Assembly (NCBI GenBank): GCA_018268015.1
Contig: JAFDXJ010000008.1
Coordinates: forward strand, 62,001 to 126,000
Direction: 5' to 3'
Source of the DNA: Bacteroidota bacterium
Lineage (GTDB): Bacteria; Bacteroidota; Bacteroidia; Chitinophagales; Chitinophagaceae
DNA length: 64,000 nucleotides
Numbering within the stretch: position 1 is the stretch's first letter; each line of letters starts with the position of its first letter. A program made the position numbers and the translations under genes. The notes beneath the pieces were generated by a model. That model did no database searches, was not told the origin of the DNA, and was given only the letters and a program-made list of their open reading frames with translations. Shown in pieces: positions 8,637-16,709 of the stretch.

Positions 8637-9257
8637 ATGGAAAGCTTTGATATAGTAAAAATCCTTGGTGTGGGATTATCCGGCTTCGGCTTTTTATTAA
8701 TGTTTCTTGCCTATAAATTAATTCAAAGCCTGGTGCCATTACCTCATACAAACCCACAGGTAGTAAAAACCATCAATCGTTATTTACTCATTTGTTTTAT
8801 CATGACTTTAGTTGTAGGCTCTTTTACTTTTATCAGCACATATTATAAAAATGATCTTATCAAAGAACAATCTTCCATCATTGAAAATAATACCAAGGCT
8901 TTAAATGTATTGGCTGCTTCCAATAAAAATATTGCTATTGCTGACAGCCTTTCAAATCATCCTCAATCTCAGGCTGACATTGATGCCGCTCTTAAAGAGC
9001 AACAAAATGCCCTGGACACTTTAGGAAAATACGTAGATGAACAAGGGAATCCTGAACTAAAACAAGATTTTAATAAGTATAAAGGCCTGGCCATGGCCAC
9101 ATCCGATTCATTGCAAATGGAAAACCTTCCGCCACAAAAAATTGAAGAATTAAAATCCAACGTTATCAGATATAATAATGCATTAAATCAAATATCCATT
9201 AAGGTTGCAAAAAATATAAGCCCGGTTTTACAAAATAATATGAAACGTAAAAATTAG
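8637..9257 (+). CDS. Membrane protein with two helices and coiled-coil tail, unknown function
   Basis: 206 residues, not recognised. Two membrane helices (about 8-28 and 49-68) are followed by a hydrophilic region of about 135 residues rich in Asn, Gln, Lys and Glu with heptad-like hydrophobic spacing (IIENNTKALNVLAAS, LKEQQNALDTLGKYV), probably coiled coil. By the positive-inside rule the tail may be either cytoplasmic or periplasmic. An upstream AT-rich stretch (8600-8630) contains TATTTTTA-like boxes but no exact promoter. The preceding 217 bases (8420-8636) hold nothing else I can identify. Confidence 0.7.
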   Translation: MESFDIVKILGVGLSGFGFLLMFLAYKLIQSLVPLPHTNPQVVKTINRYLLICFIMTLVVGSFTFISTYYKNDLIKEQSSIIENNTKALNVLAASNKNIAIADSLSNHPQSQADIDAALKEQQNALDTLGKYVDEQGNPELKQDFNKYKGLAMATSDSLQMENLPPQKIEELKSNVIRYNNALNQISIKVAKNISPVLQNNMKRKN

Positions 9258-9290
9258 CGTCAAAAATTTTCTTGGGACGTGTGTCTCCAA

Positions 9291-10583
9291 CTATTTTTTA
9301 GCAGCGATTTCTCCGATGGCATTTACCAATGTATCCAAATCCTGCAAAGTGGTATAAACATGTGGCGTAACGCGAACACAACTGATGTTTTCCCAAACAA
9401 TTCCTACCGTATGAATCTTGTATTGTTTGAATAACAAGGCATCCAATTCTCCCGGTTTTAGCCCTTCGATACGGATTCCGCAAATAGCACAGGAGTAAGC
9501 CGGTTTTAAGGAAGTGCAGAGTGATACTCCCGGAATTTCAAGCACTTTTTCAGCCCAATAATTTTTTAAAAATCTTATTCTTTCCTCTTTCCTTTTAGCT
9601 CCAATGGCATTATGAAAATTTAAGGCTTCTCCAATTCCCTGTTCTATTGGGAAACTGCGTGTACCAAGGGTTTCAAACTTCCGGATATCCCCACTATGAG
9701 GATGGTCATTACAGACTAAGGGCCATATTTTTTCTATATGTTCTTTTTTAATCCACAACATTCCCGAACCAATCGGAGCGCTGAGGAATTTATGGAGGCT
9801 GGTGCCAAAATAATCGCACTCTAAATCCGGAATTTTAAAATCAAGCAATCCGAAACCATGTGCACTGTCACACAATACTTCAATGCCATGTGTATGGGCC
9901 ATTTGGGCAATCTTTTTCACAGGCATAATTTGGCCAACCCAGTTGATCATATGTGTAACATGGATGATTTTTGTTTTGGGCGTAATGGCGGCAGCGTAAG
10001 CAGCCACAATGGCTTCTTCATTTTCTATAGGAAAATCAAAACTGATTTGTTTATAAACGATGCCTTCCCGTAAACTTCTTTGTTTCCATGCATTGATCAT
10101 ATTGGGATAATCTTGTTTGGTGCCAATCACTTCATCACCTGCTTTAAGATCCAATCCATAAATGACGGTATTCAATGCCTCTGTGGAATTACGGTTGATG
10201 GCAAGTTCATCAGGGCTGCAACCGGCCAATAAAGCTAATTTTTCGCGCAATGGTTCTCGTCCCTGGTCCAGAATGCGCCACATATAATAAGACGGGCCTT
10301 CATTGCTGAGGATATTAAACCTTTCCACGGCTTCCTGTACAATCCGGGGAGAAGGGCTTACGCCGCCATTATTGAGATTGATGATATTCGGATTCACTGT
10401 ATAGGCTTGCTGAATGACTGACCAGTAATCTTCATCTTCCGCAGCCAGCTCCGGAGGCATGCCACTTAATTTTTTTTCAGCTTGCAAAATATCTGCAGCA
10501 TGAGCCTGATGAAATAAGCTACTGGCTGAAAATGCACCGGCAGACAGAGCGAATTGTTTTAAAAATTTTCTCCTGTTGCTCAT
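9291..10583 (-). CDS. Tat-exported class V aminotransferase-fold PLP enzyme
   Basis: 430 residues. The N-terminus (MSNRRKFLKQFALSAGAFSA...) is a twin-arginine signal (RRKFLK) with a cleavage-like AHA site near residue 29, so the enzyme is folded with cofactor before export. The body is a fold-type I class V enzyme similar to isopenicillin-N epimerase/cysteine desulfurase-like proteins: 'NRNSTEALNTVIYGL' phosphate-binding segment, 'CDSAHGFGLLDF' with the PLP aspartate, and the Schiff-base lysine in 'GTSLHKFLSAPIGSG'. Reaction unknown; no cysteine-desulfurase active-site loop is evident. A degenerate -7 box TACCTTTA lies at 10594-10601 (minus). Confidence 0.85.
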   Translation of the reverse strand: MSNRRKFLKQFALSAGAFSASSLFHQAHAADILQAEKKLSGMPPELAAEDEDYWSVIQQAYTVNPNIINLNNGGVSPSPRIVQEAVERFNILSNEGPSYYMWRILDQGREPLREKLALLAGCSPDELAINRNSTEALNTVIYGLDLKAGDEVIGTKQDYPNMINAWKQRSLREGIVYKQISFDFPIENEEAIVAAYAAAITPKTKIIHVTHMINWVGQIMPVKKIAQMAHTHGIEVLCDSAHGFGLLDFKIPDLECDYFGTSLHKFLSAPIGSGMLWIKKEHIEKIWPLVCNDHPHSGDIRKFETLGTRSFPIEQGIGEALNFHNAIGAKRKEERIRFLKNYWAEKVLEIPGVSLCTSLKPAYSCAICGIRIEGLKPGELDALLFKQYKIHTVGIVWENISCVRVTPHVYTTLQDLDTLVNAIGEIAAKK

Positions 10584-10799
10584 AAGCTTTTTTTAAAGGT
10601 AGATAGATTTTTTGAGGTAGGGAAGCGCTTTTGTTCATTGTCTTAATTTTTAAAAAGCGAAATGAAATTCAATCTGATAATGAATGATCTTAATGTGATG
10701 CAAAATATCGTAACCTTAATTGTAATGCCTGGAATTTACATCAGGAAAAAATTTTTGAAAAATGTGGAGAATATGAAATAAATGCAAAAAATATTTTCA

Positions 10800-10817
10800 T
10801 TCAATTCAAGAATTGAA
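10800..10817. promoter_or_regulatory. Perfect inverted repeat upstream of micro-ORF/metalloprotease
   Basis: TTCAATTC-AA-GAATTGAA: two perfect 8-base arms with a 2-base spacer, ending 9 bases before the ATG of the micro-ORF at 10827. The size and symmetry fit a dimeric repressor operator. No neighbouring transcription factor gene is present, so the regulator is unknown; chance in AT-rich sequence cannot be excluded. Confidence 0.4.
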
Positions 10818-10826
10818 AAATACAAA

Positions 10827-10934
10827 ATGAAAACGCAGATCAATACCAATAAAAGCAAACCATCAATTCTTTTCATCGAAGACGGTACTTTAACCTTTGG
10901 TTTGATTATTTTCACCAAAAAGATTTATGGGTGA
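10827..10934 (+). CDS. Possible 35-residue micro-ORF coupled to metalloprotease
   Basis: ATG at 10827 opens a 35-codon frame (begins MKTQINTNKSKPSILFIED) ending at TGA 10932-10934, which overlaps the ATG of the metalloprotease (10927) by eight bases in a different frame. The C-terminal half is hydrophobic (TLTFGLIIFTKK). The arrangement resembles a translated leader or translationally coupled small gene. There is no homology I recognise, so this is a candidate only. Confidence 0.3.
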   Translation: MKTQINTNKSKPSILFIEDGTLTFGLIIFTKKIYG

Positions 10935-11577
10935 GGTAGAAATAGATCATGTAAAACGTGTTTTTAGATTGTATGCAGATATTATTACTTATGGGCATGC
11001 AGCGGATGAAGCGCTTACAGAATTGATGCGAACTGAAATAGAAAGCATGTGGAATGAAGCTGAAGCAAGGTTGCTATTCCAAGGAAAATTCTTTGAAGTA
11101 CATTTTCATATCAATGCAACATTGAACAAATCCATAACAGAATTCGAAGTGATCAGTAATTTAAATCCAAGGAATAATTATTTCAGGATAGAAACTTTCT
11201 CCTGCAGGCATATTTCCTATGTAGATGGACTGGGCTGCAATAGCGGCTATTTTAAATTGGATAATTTATATGCGGGATCTACCACTGCAGCACATGAATT
11301 TGGCCACACGATTGGCCTGGATCACCCACGAAACCTGGATTTCAGAGGAAAAGGGATACCACGCATTATGTATCCGCGTGGCACATGGGTAGATCCGCCA
11401 TTTCAATATGATCCTTCCAAATCTGCCGGTGAACCGGGAGGTACAATGCATCCCAAGTATCGTAAAGTATTTGAAGAAGATATTCTTGCATTGCAATTAC
11501 ACAAACTTCCTTTTGAAAATAATCGAGCCATAATCGGTGCTTTTACGAATGTGTATCATGAAGAAGAGGTAAATTAA
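10927..11577 (+). CDS. Small zinc metalloprotease (metzincin-like, HEFGHxxGxxH)
   Basis: 216 residues without signal peptide, so apparently cytoplasmic. The extended zinc motif HEFGHTIGLDH places ligands at H123, H127 and H133 with catalytic E124; about 18 residues later comes 'RIMYPRG', a plausible Met-turn as in M10/M12 metzincins. The N-terminal 110 residues (beta-rich, 'FFEVHFHINATLNKSITEF') would form the upper half of the catalytic domain. After the Met-turn 'EPGGTMHPKYRKVFEEDILAL' is reminiscent of bacterial M10-like proteins. No pro-domain with a cysteine switch is visible. Substrate unknown. The start overlaps the micro-ORF stop. Confidence 0.8.
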   Translation: MGEVEIDHVKRVFRLYADIITYGHAADEALTELMRTEIESMWNEAEARLLFQGKFFEVHFHINATLNKSITEFEVISNLNPRNNYFRIETFSCRHISYVDGLGCNSGYFKLDNLYAGSTTAAHEFGHTIGLDHPRNLDFRGKGIPRIMYPRGTWVDPPFQYDPSKSAGEPGGTMHPKYRKVFEEDILALQLHKLPFENNRAIIGAFTNVYHEEEVN

Positions 11578-11708
11578 ATGAAGCAGGAAATTATTTTTAC
11601 CTATCTTTTTTCAATATTATAGGTATCAATCATGAATCAATTGGATTTCTATGATTCAATGAACTATTCATGATTTTTAATCCCTATTTTTATCATAAAT
11701 ACCACAGC

Positions 11709-12482
11709 ATGAAAATAGCCACATTTAATGTAAATGGAATCAGCAGTCGCTTACCTGTTTTACTTCGATGGTTAGAAGAGAAGTCACCGGATGTGGCCTG
11801 TCTCCAGGAATTGAAAGCGCCTGATGAAAAATTTCCTTTACAAGCTATTGAAGATGCCGGATACAAAGCCATCTGGCATGGGCAAAAAAGCTGGAATGGC
11901 GTGGCTATTCTATTAAAAAATGATCAACTTGCAGAAACCCAAAGAGGTCTGCCGGGAGATGATGAAGACTTACAGAGCAGGTACATTGAAGCGGAAGTGA
12001 ATGGTATATTGATTGGCTGCATTTATTTACCCAATGGCAATCCCGCACCAGGGCCAAAATTTGATTATAAATTAAAATGGGTAGAACGTTTTACTGATTA
12101 TACTCAAAAATTGATGAATAGTGGTAAGCCTGTAATTCTATGTGGTGATTTTAATATGATACCAACAGAACTGGACGCTTATAAAGCGGAGCGTTGGGTG
12201 AATGATGCACTCTTTCGCCCGGAAACAAGAGCTGCTTACCAGGTATTAATACAGCAGGGATGGACAGATGCTATTCGCAAACTAAACCCCGGAAAAATTA
12301 TCTATACTTATTTTGATTTTTTTCGAAATGCCTACCAGAGAAATGCCGGTATTAGAATCGATCATTTTTTACTCAGCGCTTCTGTGGAACAAAGACTCGT
12401 CACAGGTGGTGTAGATCATGATGTAAGAGGATGGGAAAGACCCAGTGATCATTGCCCGGTTTGGATTGAAGTAAAAGATTAA
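11709..12482 (+). CDS. xth: Exodeoxyribonuclease III
   Basis: 257 residues, normal for ExoIII. AP endonuclease and 3'-5' exonuclease of base-excision repair. Motifs: 'MKIATFNVNGI' with N7, 'CLQELKAPDEKF' with metal ligand E34, 'LCGDFNMIPTELD' with the catalytic Asp/Asn, and the C-terminal 'RPSDHCPVWIEV' Asp-His. An in-frame ATG at 11670 exists, but ExoIII proteins begin directly with MKI.TFNVNG, so 11709 is chosen. A 7/8 promoter box TATTTTTA lies at 11685-11692. The 209-base stretch after it (12483-12691) shows nothing identifiable. Confidence 0.94.
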   Translation: MKIATFNVNGISSRLPVLLRWLEEKSPDVACLQELKAPDEKFPLQAIEDAGYKAIWHGQKSWNGVAILLKNDQLAETQRGLPGDDEDLQSRYIEAEVNGILIGCIYLPNGNPAPGPKFDYKLKWVERFTDYTQKLMNSGKPVILCGDFNMIPTELDAYKAERWVNDALFRPETRAAYQVLIQQGWTDAIRKLNPGKIIYTYFDFFRNAYQRNAGIRIDHFLLSASVEQRLVTGGVDHDVRGWERPSDHCPVWIEVKD

Positions 12483-12691
12483 TGTCATGAGATATTTTAT
12501 TTATAAAATTTAACGCATCAAAAATTATAATAACAAGGCGCGATGTATTTAAGTTTTAAAGAAAGATGTCATTTTGAAATTCAAAATAAACAATAGAATT
12601 ACTTAAAAATACTTCATTAGGATAGTCATAAATTCAATGAGTATTTTCAAAAATCAGCATGGGAGATAGTAAAGATTTTTTATCATCCATC

Positions 12692-13678
12692 CTAAATTCC
12701 CAGCCATTTCATGGCATTTTTGCCCAACATTTTTTCTTTGAGTTCATTGGAGAATTCCATGGATTCAATTAATGTACCGGGCGATAATTCCCCAAGTGGA
12801 AACGGATAATCCGTTCCCAGACATATTTTATCTTCCCCCATTTTCTTTAATAAGAAAGATAAAGCATCGGGGTCATGAACTAAACTGTCAATCCAGAAAT
12901 TATGAACATATTCAGCAGGGTCATGATTATTGTCAATAGCTACCAGGTCAGGTCTTACATCAAATCCGTGACGAATGCGGCCAAGAGTGGCAGGGAAGGA
13001 GCCGCCTCCATGTGCAAAAGCTATACGTAATAAGGGGAATTTTTCAAACACACCTCCAAATATCAGTGAACAAATGGCTCTTGATGTTTCCGCCGGCATA
13101 CCTACCAGCCAGGGTAGCCAGTATCGGGTCATTTGAGATTGTCCCATCATTTCCCAGGGATGGATAAAAAGAGCACAACCCATTTTTTCTGCGGCTTCAT
13201 AAAATGGGAAGAATTTTTTTTCGGATAAATTCTCGCCATTTATGTTGGTGCCGATTTCCAGCCCGGGCATTTTCAGATCATGGATGCAGCGAGTCATTTC
13301 TTCAATGGCTAAATCCACATCCTGTAGAGGTACGGTACCAATCCCGATAAAATGCGCCGGATCTTTGACCACAGTTTCCGCAATGTGATCATTAAAAAAG
13401 CGGGCCGTTTCTAAGCCATCTTTTGGTTTTGCCCAATAATTAAATAATACGGGGATCGTTGAAAGCACTTGTTTATCTACCCGATGATTTTCCATATCTA
13501 CTAGACGCGGACCGGGCAAAAAACAGTTTTCCTCCACCTCCCGGAAAAACGTATCGCCTTTCATCATGCAGGCCTTACAATTACGATGCTCTAAATGGAT
13601 AAATTCCCCATAGCCAAATTTCTTTGTCCAGTGAGGCATTTTATCAGGCATGATATGGGTATGTATGTCAATTTTCAT
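12692..13678 (-). CDS. 2-amino-3-carboxymuconate-6-semialdehyde decarboxylase (ACMSD)
   Basis: 328 residues of the amidohydrolase superfamily, ACMSD type. Zinc ligands expected from the family are visible: H6/H8 in 'DIHTHIMPD', H173 in 'FIHPWEMM', D290 in 'LGTDYPFPLGE'; the catalytic histidine corresponds to H223 in 'AFAHGGGSF'. It decarboxylates the ring-cleavage product of 3-hydroxyanthranilate to 2-aminomuconate 6-semialdehyde, diverting it from quinolinate. It follows the 3-HAA dioxygenase gene by 35 bases, which strongly supports this assignment over other amidohydrolase_2 members. Confidence 0.92.
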   Translation of the reverse strand: MKIDIHTHIMPDKMPHWTKKFGYGEFIHLEHRNCKACMMKGDTFFREVEENCFLPGPRLVDMENHRVDKQVLSTIPVLFNYWAKPKDGLETARFFNDHIAETVVKDPAHFIGIGTVPLQDVDLAIEEMTRCIHDLKMPGLEIGTNINGENLSEKKFFPFYEAAEKMGCALFIHPWEMMGQSQMTRYWLPWLVGMPAETSRAICSLIFGGVFEKFPLLRIAFAHGGGSFPATLGRIRHGFDVRPDLVAIDNNHDPAEYVHNFWIDSLVHDPDALSFLLKKMGEDKICLGTDYPFPLGELSPGTLIESMEFSNELKEKMLGKNAMKWLGI

Positions 13679-13713
13679 GCATGCATATTAAGGATGAATT
13701 TGTAATAAAATGC

Positions 13714-14241
13714 TTATTTCTTCACCGGCGGCTCCATGACTGTGCCACATTTCTTGCAGGTACGCAATGCTTCAGAGGAATAAAATTTTTCCATGATCGG
13801 GGGCAATTGCTTAACAATATCTTTTACAAAAACAAACTCTTCATATAATTTGTTTCCACAATTTTCACAAAACCACATAAAGGCATCTTTTTCATCTTCG
13901 GCTTCTTCACGCACTTTTTCGATTACTAAACCTACTGTGTTTTCGGGCCTTTGAGGAGAATGAGGTGTTTGTGGCGGTAGCAAAAACATATCTCCTTCCC
14001 GGATGGCAATATCTCTCGGTTTGCCATCATCAATAATTTTTAGGATGATATTTCCTTCTAACTGGTAATACAATTCTTCGCTTTCATTATAATGATAATC
14101 TTTACGGGAATTTGGTCCACCTACCACCATGACAATAAAATTTTCGGCATCTTTATAAACGCATTGATTGCCAACCGGCGGTTTTAATAATGAACGGTGT
14201 TCATCTATCCATTGCCTGATATTAAATGGCGCTGCTATCAT
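13714..14241 (-). CDS. 3-hydroxyanthranilate 3,4-dioxygenase
   Basis: 175 residues, the bacterial length for this cupin dioxygenase. Iron ligands H50, E56 (in KDYHYNESEE) and H94 (PPQTPHSP), substrate arginines R46 and R98, and the second, rubredoxin-like metal site C125/C128 (CENC) and C162/C165 (CKKC) are all present. It opens the ring of 3-hydroxyanthranilate to 2-amino-3-carboxymuconate semialdehyde. First gene of the minus-strand arm; ACMSD follows. The divergent arm begins 134 bases away. A degenerate -7 box TACTTTTA lies at 14274-14281 (minus). Confidence 0.96.
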   Translation of the reverse strand: MIAAPFNIRQWIDEHRSLLKPPVGNQCVYKDAENFIVMVVGGPNSRKDYHYNESEELYYQLEGNIILKIIDDGKPRDIAIREGDMFLLPPQTPHSPQRPENTVGLVIEKVREEAEDEKDAFMWFCENCGNKLYEEFVFVKDIVKQLPPIMEKFYSSEALRTCKKCGTVMEPPVKK

Positions 14242-14342
14242 TGTTTTGAATTTAAAGTTTAAAAAATGGTTCGTAAAAGTAGGGAATCAATTTCACCTGC
14301 TAACCATTGATCCCATTGGCGAAAAATTACAACTTTTTTTCA

Positions 14343-14350
14343 TAGGTTTG
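14343..14350 (+). promoter_or_regulatory. -7 promoter box of the plus-strand 3-HAA pathway arm
   Basis: TAGGTTTG, an exact TAnnTTTG match, 25 bases before ATG 14376. A TTG at 14316-14318 lies 24 bases upstream, slightly long for the -33 element. Lies in the 134-base divergent region shared with the dioxygenase gene. Confidence 0.5.
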
Positions 14351-14375
14351 GCATCTATGCAGAATATTTAAGAAT

Positions 14376-15161
14376 ATGAATATATCCATCTTACATAAAA
14401 AGGCGCTGATATGCGGCAGTTCGCAAGGGATCGGATTAGCGATAGCAAAAGAATTAGCCTTATTGGGAGCGGATTGCACGCTGATGGCACGAAATGAAGT
14501 GGCTTTACAAGAGGCGATAAAGAATTTAGATACAAGTCAAAAGCAGCAACACCAATATCTTGTAGCGGATTTCAGCAATCCGGAAAATGTCCGTGAAGTG
14601 ATTTCTTTATTTGCGGTTAATCAGGCCATCGAAATTTTAGTAAACAATACCGGCGGCCCCCCTTCCGGGCCTGTTACAGAAGCGGAAGAGCGTGCATTTT
14701 TGCAGGCATTCAATCAACATTTAATATGTAATCATATTTTGGTAAAGGCCTTATTACCCGGCATGAAAGAAAAAAAATATGGCCGCATTATCAATATTAT
14801 ATCTACATCAGTAAAGATTCCCTTGCCAAATTTAGGGGTGTCAAATACCATTCGGGGCGCAGTGGCATCCTGGTCAAAAACTATGGCCAATGAACTGGGA
14901 TGTTTTAATATTACAGTAAATAATATTTTACCCGGTGCTACACAAACACAAAGACTGGAAAGTATTATTAAAAATAATGCAACGAAAAAAAGCATTCCTG
15001 AAACAGAAATTGAACATGAAATGTTATCTCATATTCCCATGAAGCGTTTTGGACTGCCCGAAGAGATTGCATCAGTGGCAGCATTCTTAGCCACGCCTGC
15101 CGCTTCTTATGTTAATGGAGTAAGTATAGCCGTAGACGGTGGCAGAACAGGGAGTTTATAA
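14376..15161 (+). CDS. SDR family oxidoreductase with altered catalytic motif
   Basis: 261 residues, normal for a classical short-chain dehydrogenase. Rossmann glycine motif GSSQGIG at 14-20, NNTGG near 90-94 and 'INIISTSV' with the candidate catalytic serine near 143. The expected Tyr-xxx-Lys is replaced by S156-NTI-R160 (GVSNTIRGAV), as in a known subfamily whose members carry an 'LSNxxR' segment; chemistry of that subfamily is uncertain. C-terminal 'YVNGVSIAVDGGRTGSL' is typical of SDRs. Located as first gene of the plus-strand arm of the 3-HAA cluster, 17 bases before the aldehyde dehydrogenase. Its step in the pathway is not obvious. Confidence 0.85.
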   Translation: MNISILHKKALICGSSQGIGLAIAKELALLGADCTLMARNEVALQEAIKNLDTSQKQQHQYLVADFSNPENVREVISLFAVNQAIEILVNNTGGPPSGPVTEAEERAFLQAFNQHLICNHILVKALLPGMKEKKYGRIINIISTSVKIPLPNLGVSNTIRGAVASWSKTMANELGCFNITVNNILPGATQTQRLESIIKNNATKKSIPETEIEHEMLSHIPMKRFGLPEEIASVAAFLATPAASYVNGVSIAVDGGRTGSL

Positions 15162-15178
15162 AAATAAAATAATTGTAT

Positions 15179-16633
15179 ATGGATCTTTCTTTTCCTTATT
15201 ATTTGGAAAATTATATTGATGGAAATTTTATTGGCCCATTAAGTGGAAAATTTCTGGATGTAATCAATCCCGCTACAGCGGAAGTGATTGCACAAATTCC
15301 GGATAGTGATGAAAGGGATGTAGATATTGCCGTACATGCTGCAGAAAGGGCATTTCCGGCATGGAGCCAGTTGGCCGTTGAAAAGAAATTTTCCATCCTG
15401 AATAAAATTGCCGATTTAATTGATGAAAACCTGGAAGTATTAGCGAATGCGGAAACTAATAATAATGGTAAACCGCTTTGGCTTAGTAAGCGAATGGATA
15501 TTCCAAGGGCATCGGATAATTTTCGTTTTTATGCCACGGCTATTATGCATTTTGCAAGCGCCAGCCATAGCATGGGAAAAAAAGGCATAAACTATACTCT
15601 AAAGCAGCCTATTGGTATTGTCGGATGTATTTCTCCCTGGAATTTACCCTTGTATTTATTCACCTGGAAAATAGCGCCGGCGCTGGCTGCCGGAAATTGC
15701 GTTATTGCAAAGCCATCTGAAGTGACCCCATTAACCGCATTTTTATTGGGGAAAATTTGTCATCAGGCCGGTTTGCCAAATGGTGTATTAAATATCTTAC
15801 AGGGTAGTGGAAACAGAACCGGTGAAAATATTGTAAAACATCCAAAAGTAAAAGCTATATCCTTTACAGGAAGTACGCGGGCCGGCGCACACATAGCTTC
15901 CATCGCAGCGCCGATGTTTAAAAAATTATCTTTGGAACTCGGCGGTAAAAATGCAAGCATCATTTTTGAAGACTGTAACTGGCAGAAGATGATGGAGGAA
16001 ACAATTCGTTCCTCATTTACCAATCAGGGGCAAATTTGTTTATGCAGTAGCCGGATTTTATTGCATCGAAATATTTATGATCAATTTAAGAATGAATTTT
16101 TAGAAAAAGTGAAAGCTTTGAAAGTGGGCGATCCGCTTGAGCCGGAAAGCAGGCAGGGCGCGATTGTAAGCAAAGTGCATTTTGAAAAAGTGATGCAATG
16201 CATTGAAATTGCAAAAGCGGAGGGAGGCCGTATTTTATGTGGAGGCCATGCTATAAAAGTAGAAGGCCGTTGTGAAAATGGTTATTTTATTGAACCAACA
16301 GTAATTGAAAATTTACCCGCATCCTGCAAAACCAACCAGGAAGAAATATTCGGACCGGTAGTCACCCTGCAATCTTTTGAAACCGAAGAAGAAGCGATTG
16401 CATTGGCAAATGATTCCACATATGGCCTGGCAGCAATTGTTTGGACTGAAAATATTTCCGTAGGGCATCGTATGGCAGCTGCATTGGAAGCAGGAATTAT
16501 TTGGGTGAATTGCTGGCTATTGCGCGATCTGAGAACGCCATTTGGCGGCATGAAAAACAGTGGGGTAGGACGTGAAGGGGGATGGGATGCATTACAATTT
16601 TTTACTGAATCGAAGAATGTTTGTATTGCCTGA
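15179..16633 (+). CDS. Aldehyde dehydrogenase, probable 2-aminomuconate 6-semialdehyde dehydrogenase
   Basis: 484 residues, normal for NAD-dependent aldehyde dehydrogenase. Visible: 'GCISPWNLPLYLFTWKIAPA' cofactor-binding region, 'AKPSEVTPLTA', 'SFTGSTRAG', catalytic glutamate in 'LELGGKNASI' and catalytic C287 in 'QGQICLCSS'; the oxyanion Asn lies in the PWN segment. The hydroxymuconic-semialdehyde dehydrogenase branch has this NPLYLFTWK-type sequence. Between the SDR and a 2-aminomuconate deaminase-like gene, it would oxidise 2-aminomuconate semialdehyde to 2-aminomuconate. An in-frame TTG at 15173 precedes the ATG by two codons; the ATG is preferred. Confidence 0.9.
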   Translation: MDLSFPYYLENYIDGNFIGPLSGKFLDVINPATAEVIAQIPDSDERDVDIAVHAAERAFPAWSQLAVEKKFSILNKIADLIDENLEVLANAETNNNGKPLWLSKRMDIPRASDNFRFYATAIMHFASASHSMGKKGINYTLKQPIGIVGCISPWNLPLYLFTWKIAPALAAGNCVIAKPSEVTPLTAFLLGKICHQAGLPNGVLNILQGSGNRTGENIVKHPKVKAISFTGSTRAGAHIASIAAPMFKKLSLELGGKNASIIFEDCNWQKMMEETIRSSFTNQGQICLCSSRILLHRNIYDQFKNEFLEKVKALKVGDPLEPESRQGAIVSKVHFEKVMQCIEIAKAEGGRILCGGHAIKVEGRCENGYFIEPTVIENLPASCKTNQEEIFGPVVTLQSFETEEEAIALANDSTYGLAAIVWTENISVGHRMAAALEAGIIWVNCWLLRDLRTPFGGMKNSGVGREGGWDALQFFTESKNVCIA

Positions 16634-16709
16634 TTTTTTTTGAATCAAAATAGTATTAATTAGCAATTAAAAATCAATAAGGACTAAAAGAAATACTTAA
16701 CTTTTGAAA

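Noticed and set aside
9291..10583. Class V enzyme as kynureninase feeding the 3-HAA cluster
   Set aside because: It has a Tat signal and an epimerase/desulfurase-like layout and is 2 kb away behind two unrelated genes; kynureninase is cytoplasmic and lacks such a leader.
10736..10918. 60-residue hydrophobic minus-strand frame between the class V enzyme and the metalloprotease
   Set aside because: It lies antisense to the micro-ORF, consists mainly of poly-T-derived Phe/Ile/Leu codons and has no promoter or start-site support.
14260..14312. Inverted AATGGTT/AACCATT arms in the divergent 3-HAA promoter region
   Set aside because: Seven-base arms separated by about 30 bases are expected by chance and no half-site repeat supports an operator.
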